Assembly: GCF_030651615.1 (NCBI RefSeq)
Contig: NZ_JAUSCG010000025.1
Span: 1 to 9,564, forward strand
Length of the DNA: 9,564 nt
Source of the DNA: Methanocalculus sp.
GTDB taxonomy: Archaea; Halobacteriota; Methanomicrobia; Methanomicrobiales; Methanocorpusculaceae
Reading direction: 5' to 3'
Numbering within the stretch: the first letter of the stretch is position 1; each line of letters opens with the position of its first letter. Positions 6,192 through 9,564 of the stretch are shown here, one piece after another. A program made the position numbers and the translations under genes. The notes beneath the pieces are model-generated. The model had not been told where the DNA came from and did not search any database. It was given only the letters and a program-made list of their open reading frames with translations.

Positions 6192-7430
6192 ATGCGGATA
6201 CTCATACCAACTGACTTTTCTGATTACTCACAGGCAGCCCTTCGGATGGCCTCGGAAATTCCCGGAATCTCTGATGCGATCATCCTCCATGTAACAGAAG
6301 GGAACATTACTGGGAAAGATCGTGAAAAACTGGAGAAGGAATGCAGCCTCCTCTCATCCTCTGATATTAAAACTCGCTTCAGGATTATTGAGAATGTGAA
6401 ACAACCGATAGGAGAGGCGATCAGAGACGTTGCAGAAGAAGAGCGGATCGATACAATCGTTATTGGTGCGAGGGGAAGGGGGAAAGTCGAAAAATATCTC
6501 CTTGGGTCGGTATCAGACAACCTGCTCCTCAATGTGAGCCGTGATCTCCTGATCATGCAGTATCCCCGCTATGTCAAAAACAGCATGCATCCGGAAATTT
6601 TTGATAATGTCCTCATTCCAATTGAGCTCTCCAGCATATCATATGAGATTCTTGCGTTCGTAAAAAGTCTGAATGTCAAAGGACAGATCACGCTCCTGCA
6701 TGTCACCGACTCTACTGACTATGCGAATATCCGATCATTGCGGGAACAGCTGAAGGATGCTGCTGATCGCATGAATAATGGAGATGAGAGATATTCGATA
6801 TCTGTCCTCGCACTACATGGCGACCGGGTTAATACAATCCTCTCAGTGGCCGGGACACTTCAGGCAACCATGATACTTCTCTCCCGTTTTGGGCACCTTG
6901 ATTACCTGAAGAAGGCGAAGATTGGAGCCACGGTTGCAGGTGTTGCAGCGAGGGCTGAGATTCCTGTGTATATTCGCTATCCCGAGATCACGCTTCAGGT
7001 GCAAGGGCGTCTGCTGGATTATGACGAGTTTCCTCTTGCAGAAGCACTATGGGAGAAGTACCATCAGCAGACAGGGGATCCGAAGAGAGATACGATATCC
7101 GGCACTTTTGCAGAGGGAATCCTCGTCTCGGTAGCCCGATGCAGAAAGCATCCCGACGGGTATGAGGTCGACTCTGTCTTTACCCCCGAGGCATACCGGG
7201 GCCATGGGTTTGCAAAATATGCGATGGACTCGTTGATCAGATCGTGCGGAGACCACCGCCTCTTTATGCATTCGACAAGAGCACTTGTGGACTGGTACAG
7301 CTCATATGGCTTTAAAAAAATACCAGAGGAGAACCTTCCAAAAACGATCCGGGAGAGGTACGCATTTGCCCTTGGCAACCTCGAAGGTGCAGGAGTAGTA
7401 CCGATGATGAGGGGGCCGGGAGGATTATAA
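6192..7430 (+). CDS. Tandem universal stress protein domains fused to a GNAT acetyltransferase
   Basis: This 412-aa protein has three parts. Residues 1-130 are a universal stress (UspA-fold) domain starting MRILIPTDFS, with D8 at the adenine-contact position and a textbook ATP-binding G-2x-G-9x-G-S motif (G92, G95, G105, S106). Residues about 133-266 are a second USP domain beginning DNVLIPIELS; here the Asp is Glu (E145) and the glycine motif is degenerate (RFGHLDYLKKAKIGAT), so nucleotide binding is probably lost. Residues about 268-412 look like a GNAT N-acetyltransferase, with the acetyl-CoA signature R336-G-H-G339-F-A341 after a VDSVFTPEAY strand-turn, then a helix and a DWYSSYGFKK segment typical of the GNAT C-terminal half. 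The gene is probably monocistronic, and its stop interlocks with that of the convergent pyrophosphatase gene. Nucleotide-gated acetylation is a plausible inference; the target is unknown. Confidence 0.88.
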   Translation: MRILIPTDFSDYSQAALRMASEIPGISDAIILHVTEGNITGKDREKLEKECSLLSSSDIKTRFRIIENVKQPIGEAIRDVAEEERIDTIVIGARGRGKVEKYLLGSVSDNLLLNVSRDLLIMQYPRYVKNSMHPEIFDNVLIPIELSSISYEILAFVKSLNVKGQITLLHVTDSTDYANIRSLREQLKDAADRMNNGDERYSISVLALHGDRVNTILSVAGTLQATMILLSRFGHLDYLKKAKIGATVAGVAARAEIPVYIRYPEITLQVQGRLLDYDEFPLAEALWEKYHQQTGDPKRDTISGTFAEGILVSVARCRKHPDGYEVDSVFTPEAYRGHGFAKYAMDSLIRSCGDHRLFMHSTRALVDWYSSYGFKKIPEENLPKTIRERYAFALGNLEGAGVVPMMRGPGGL

Positions 7431-7443
7431 TCCCCGGATCATC
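7403..7443. terminator. Compound palindrome over two convergent stop codons
   Basis: The 12-bp palindrome GGATTATAATCC (7422-7433) is centred on TTATAA, which contains both the plus-strand TAA of the USP-GNAT gene and the minus-strand TAA of the pyrophosphatase gene. It is flanked by CCGG on each side (7416-7419 and 7434-7437, with a two-base bulge on the left) and, further out, by GATGAT (7403-7408) and ATCATC (7438-7443). It could fold on either transcript and act as a bidirectional 3'-end signal; there is no T-run. Confidence 0.4.
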
Positions 7444-9041
7444 TGTCCAAACTGAGGAAGGAAATCCTTCTTCCGCGACATCACGCCATCAAGCCGGATC
7501 GGCTGATTCTCATAATTCAACCGCTGAAGGGTATAATCATCCCCTGAGGCGAAGAGATCTGATCCATTTTCATACACACAGGTTATGAGTACGACGAAGA
7601 TATCCACCTCCATAAGGACGCGGAGTTTCTGGATGAGTGATCGTATCTCATCTCCATGACGGGTAGTAAACTCTGAAGATGGAACCATCACCTGAGATAT
7701 GGCCACATCCTTTGAGAAGAGATTATAGCGCTTCATATCCTTCTTAACAAGCTCTTCCATCGAGCAGTTTGAGAGCTCCATACCCTCCCTGAAGAGCTGC
7801 ATCCCAAACTCCATCGGATCGATCCCTGTGATATCTGCGAGATATGAAACCATATATTCATCCTTCTTTGTGGTCGTCGACATCTTCAGACCGAGGGTAT
7901 CTGAGAGGATACCAGCAAGGAGAAGTCCTGCGATTGGAGTAGGTATATCTCTTCCACTCTCCTTGTAGATCGAAGCGATAATGGTTGAAGTCGATCCAAC
8001 CGGCTCCATAATGAACCGGATCGGTTTTAGGGTCGTCATCGCTCCAAGCCGGTGATGGTCGATGATCTCAAGAATCTCGGCATGTTCAATCCCGTCAACC
8101 GCCTGGCTATACTCGTTATGGTCAAGGAGGATGACAGACTTCTGGATCTCATCCATAAAAGTATTCCGGGAGATCATCCCGAGAAGTTTTCCTTCTTCAT
8201 CAACAATACAGGCAGTACGGTACCTGGAGTTTGATATGAGCTGTTTGACATAGTCAACACCATCATCACGGTGAATGACCGGAACATCAGTTGCCATCAC
8301 ATCGCTTGCAGGCAGCGAGAGGTTGATCATCTTCGCCACACCAAACGCATCAAGTTTCGTCGAGAGGATCGAGACCCCTCGTGAAGACGCTGCTGTAATC
8401 ACACGCTCACCAACAGGTGCGCCATCTGCGATGATCAACAACGCTATTCCCGCAGAAATAAGGGCGAGTTGTGATGGTTCATTATCCCCGACGATGGCGA
8501 TATCGTCCTTTGTAAGACGGGATAAGGCAACATGGAGTGCATCGATTGATATGTAGACATTTCCTTCAAGGATATCCTGCTTACTGACGATCACCTCTCC
8601 ATCAAGAATGCGTGCTAATGTGTCAGTCTTAATTGGTGAGACGGAGAGGGGTTCAATACGGGTACGCCGCACATATGCACGTGCAAGCCCATGCTCTGAG
8701 ACGAGGCCGACATACTTTCCCTCTTGATCTGTTATCGGAATGTTTCGTACATCATGCTCTTCCATCATCTCAACAACATCAATTGTAGGAAGATCCATCT
8801 GTGCACTGAGAGTGTAGGTAAACGGTATATCGGCTACAGTGGGTTCCACCGACTCTACAAAAGCCGGGGATTCAACTCCAAAATGAGAGAGGACATATGC
8901 CGTCTCTGCATTGATATCTCCGCATCTGGCAGGAATGTACCTGCCTGGATGCTGCATATTCAGATATTCTGCATATCCTATAGCACTACAGATACTGTCC
9001 GTGTCCGGTTGTTTATGTCCAATAACATAGATACTACTCAT
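7425..9041 (-). CDS. ppaC: Manganese-dependent inorganic pyrophosphatase, family II, with CBS-DRTGG-CBS regulatory insert
   Basis: Family II pyrophosphatases hydrolyse PPi using Mn/Co in the cytoplasm and pull biosynthetic reactions forward. The 538-aa product has the DHH-domain metal ligands H9, D13 and D15 (GHKQPDTDS), D307 (LLDHNE), the signature D328-H-H-R331 and D381 (LSDTLG). A DHHA2 domain ends with the substrate-binding element S522-R-K-K-D526, where the family usually has SRKKQ. Between the first DHH segment and the rest lie CBS1 (about 69-125), a DRTGG-like domain (about 135-240) and CBS2 (about 245-300). In characterised relatives these bind adenine nucleotides and, with DRTGG, diadenosine polyphosphates. 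ATG 9041 is chosen over GTG 9068 because GGTGA (minus strand, 9053-9049) lies 7 nt before it and it yields the family's standard N-terminus. The gene ends convergently on the USP-GNAT gene, overlapping it by 6 bp. Confidence 0.95.
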   Translation of the reverse strand: MSSIYVIGHKQPDTDSICSAIGYAEYLNMQHPGRYIPARCGDINAETAYVLSHFGVESPAFVESVEPTVADIPFTYTLSAQMDLPTIDVVEMMEEHDVRNIPITDQEGKYVGLVSEHGLARAYVRRTRIEPLSVSPIKTDTLARILDGEVIVSKQDILEGNVYISIDALHVALSRLTKDDIAIVGDNEPSQLALISAGIALLIIADGAPVGERVITAASSRGVSILSTKLDAFGVAKMINLSLPASDVMATDVPVIHRDDGVDYVKQLISNSRYRTACIVDEEGKLLGMISRNTFMDEIQKSVILLDHNEYSQAVDGIEHAEILEIIDHHRLGAMTTLKPIRFIMEPVGSTSTIIASIYKESGRDIPTPIAGLLLAGILSDTLGLKMSTTTKKDEYMVSYLADITGIDPMEFGMQLFREGMELSNCSMEELVKKDMKRYNLFSKDVAISQVMVPSSEFTTRHGDEIRSLIQKLRVLMEVDIFVVLITCVYENGSDLFASGDDYTLQRLNYENQPIRLDGVMSRKKDFLPQFGQMIRGL

Positions 9042-9048
9042 GTATGCA

Positions 9049-9053
9049 TCACC
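9049..9053 (-). promoter_or_regulatory. Ribosome-binding site deciding the pyrophosphatase start
   Basis: GGTGA on the minus strand, seven bases before ATG 9041, matches the complement of the archaeal 16S rRNA 3' end. It supports the 538-aa form over the 547-aa form from GTG 9068, although GAGGA at 9085-9081 could serve the longer form with a rather long spacer. Confidence 0.6.
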
Positions 9054-9068
9054 ATGGCCCGTCTTCAC

Positions 9069-9247
9069 CTAATGAATTTCTCCTCTTGAGAGAATGTGTT
9101 AATCTCTTCACGTTGAGCGATGATATGTCTTATCCTGCAATGTGACTCTTCGGTCTGGTAAATCAAGACGATCGGTGTATAAGATTATTTCAAATTGCTG
9201 AATAAGGAATGTTTATCATAGAGAACCTTATAAAGAGATGTTGTTCT
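9069..9247. promoter_or_regulatory. Divergent promoter region between pyrophosphatase and ATPase genes
   Basis: This AT-richer gap should drive both outward genes. On the plus strand TATAAG (9178-9183) would give a transcript start near 9207, i.e. a leader of about 41 nt for ATG 9248, or almost none for the in-frame ATG at 9209. A second TATAAA (9229-9234) is too close to ATG 9248 to serve it with normal spacing. On the minus strand TAAGACATATCA (9133-9122) is a weak TATA candidate that would give a leader of about 60 nt for the pyrophosphatase. No RNA gene was seen. Confidence 0.35.
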
Positions 9248-9564
9248 ATGACACCTGGTGATTCCTCTTCGAACGATGCCAATCAATCGGCGTGTTGTAT
9301 TGGATTTATAAAAGAGTTCAAGATCATTGAAGAGACGATCTCCAGATACCGCAATGGAGAGCGACAGAACATCGCCATCATCGGAAGCCCTTACTCCGGC
9401 AAGAGCCTGTTTCTTGAGCATATCAGAGAAGTCTATAAAAAAGATATCTACACGATGGAGTATCAATCGCAGGTAAAGGGAGAGACAGCATTTGGGGATC
9501 ACCTTTTCGATAGTCCGATCATCCAGATTGACGGCTGTCAGCGTCTCTTCTCCCGACGGATTAA
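9248..9564 (+). CDS. ATP-binding protein (P-loop ATPase, AAA/STAND-like), 3' truncated by window end
   Basis: The frame is open from ATG 9248 to the window end (105 codons visible). After a serine/asparagine-rich N-terminus (residues 1-17) comes FIKEFKIIEETISRY, a segment like that preceding the P-loop in archaeal AAA/ORC-like ATPases. A Walker A motif GSPYSGKS follows at 46-53 after the strand QNIAII. The segment DSPIIQIDGCQRLF near 89-102 may be an early Walker-B-like or structural strand. The catalytic end and any effector domain are outside the window, so the function is unknown. An in-frame ATG at 9209 could add 13 residues (MFIIENLIKRCCS); AAGGA abuts it too closely to act as a ribosome-binding site, but it would suit a leaderless transcript. 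No clear ribosome-binding site precedes 9248 either. Confidence 0.8.
   Translation, partial: MTPGDSSSNDANQSACCIGFIKEFKIIEETISRYRNGERQNIAIIGSPYSGKSLFLEHIREVYKKDIYTMEYQSQVKGETAFGDHLFDSPIIQIDGCQRLFSRRI

Noticed and set aside
8275..8556. 93-aa plus-strand frame inside the pyrophosphatase gene
   Set aside because: Antisense shadow of the DRTGG/CBS region, whose protein features are clear on the minus strand.
9078..9094. Small TTCTC/GAGAA hairpin upstream of the pyrophosphatase gene
   Set aside because: Only 5 bp in A/T/C-rich sequence; too weak to claim as a regulatory structure.
9185..9502. 105-aa minus-strand frame
   Set aside because: Antisense to the P-loop ATPase gene, whose Walker A motif makes the plus strand the real one.
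1..9564. Many GATC sites, possibly linked to methyl-directed repair with MutL
   Set aside because: Codon preferences (atc, gat, atcgat) explain the density, and an endonuclease-type MutL does not need GATC methylation.

Overview
The window looks like chromosomal DNA from a methanogenic archaeon, most likely of the order Methanomicrobiales. The evidence is a GHMP-family protein related to beta-RFAP synthase (methanopterin branch), a family II pyrophosphatase, universal stress proteins of archaeal style, a MutL of the kind found in Methanomicrobia, TATA-like promoters, and GGTGA-type ribosome-binding sites. The genus cannot be fixed from the sequence. Gene density is high. No rRNA, tRNA, CRISPR array, insertion sequence or prophage signature was seen.

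Layout. The window opens inside mutL (1-658, C-terminal endonuclease part only). A tight three-gene plus-strand cassette follows (707-3692): an FAD-dependent amine-oxidase/UDP-galactopyranose-mutase-like oxidoreductase, a GT4 glycosyltransferase and a GT2 glycosyltransferase, joined by ATGA stop/start overlaps. This is probably a small glycan or glycolipid module. It converges on a minus-strand radical SAM protein with a helix-hairpin-helix tail (3640-4743), overlapping it by 53 bp in a region rich in inverted repeats. A roughly 100-bp divergent region separates that gene from the GHMP/beta-RFAP-synthase-like gene (4842-5930), which ends in a hairpin spanning its stop codon. A 261-bp intergenic region then leads to a three-domain protein (6192-7430) made of two universal-stress domains and a C-terminal GNAT acetyltransferase. 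Its stop codon interlocks with that of a minus-strand manganese-dependent inorganic pyrophosphatase carrying CBS-DRTGG-CBS regulatory domains (7425-9041). A divergent promoter region leads to the first 105 codons of an ATP-binding protein, which is cut by the window end.

How the genes relate. Apart from the glycan cassette, the genes look like independent housekeeping or stress units: mismatch repair, possible DNA repair (rSAM-HhH), coenzyme biosynthesis, nucleotide-sensing stress regulation and pyrophosphate removal. The USP-GNAT fusion and the CBS-pyrophosphatase both have domains known to bind adenine nucleotides, and they lie tail to tail, but any functional link is speculation. I do not see a clear-cut new multi-gene system. 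The most unusual single item is the USP-USP-GNAT fusion, followed by the alternative-pairing hairpins at the convergent gene ends.
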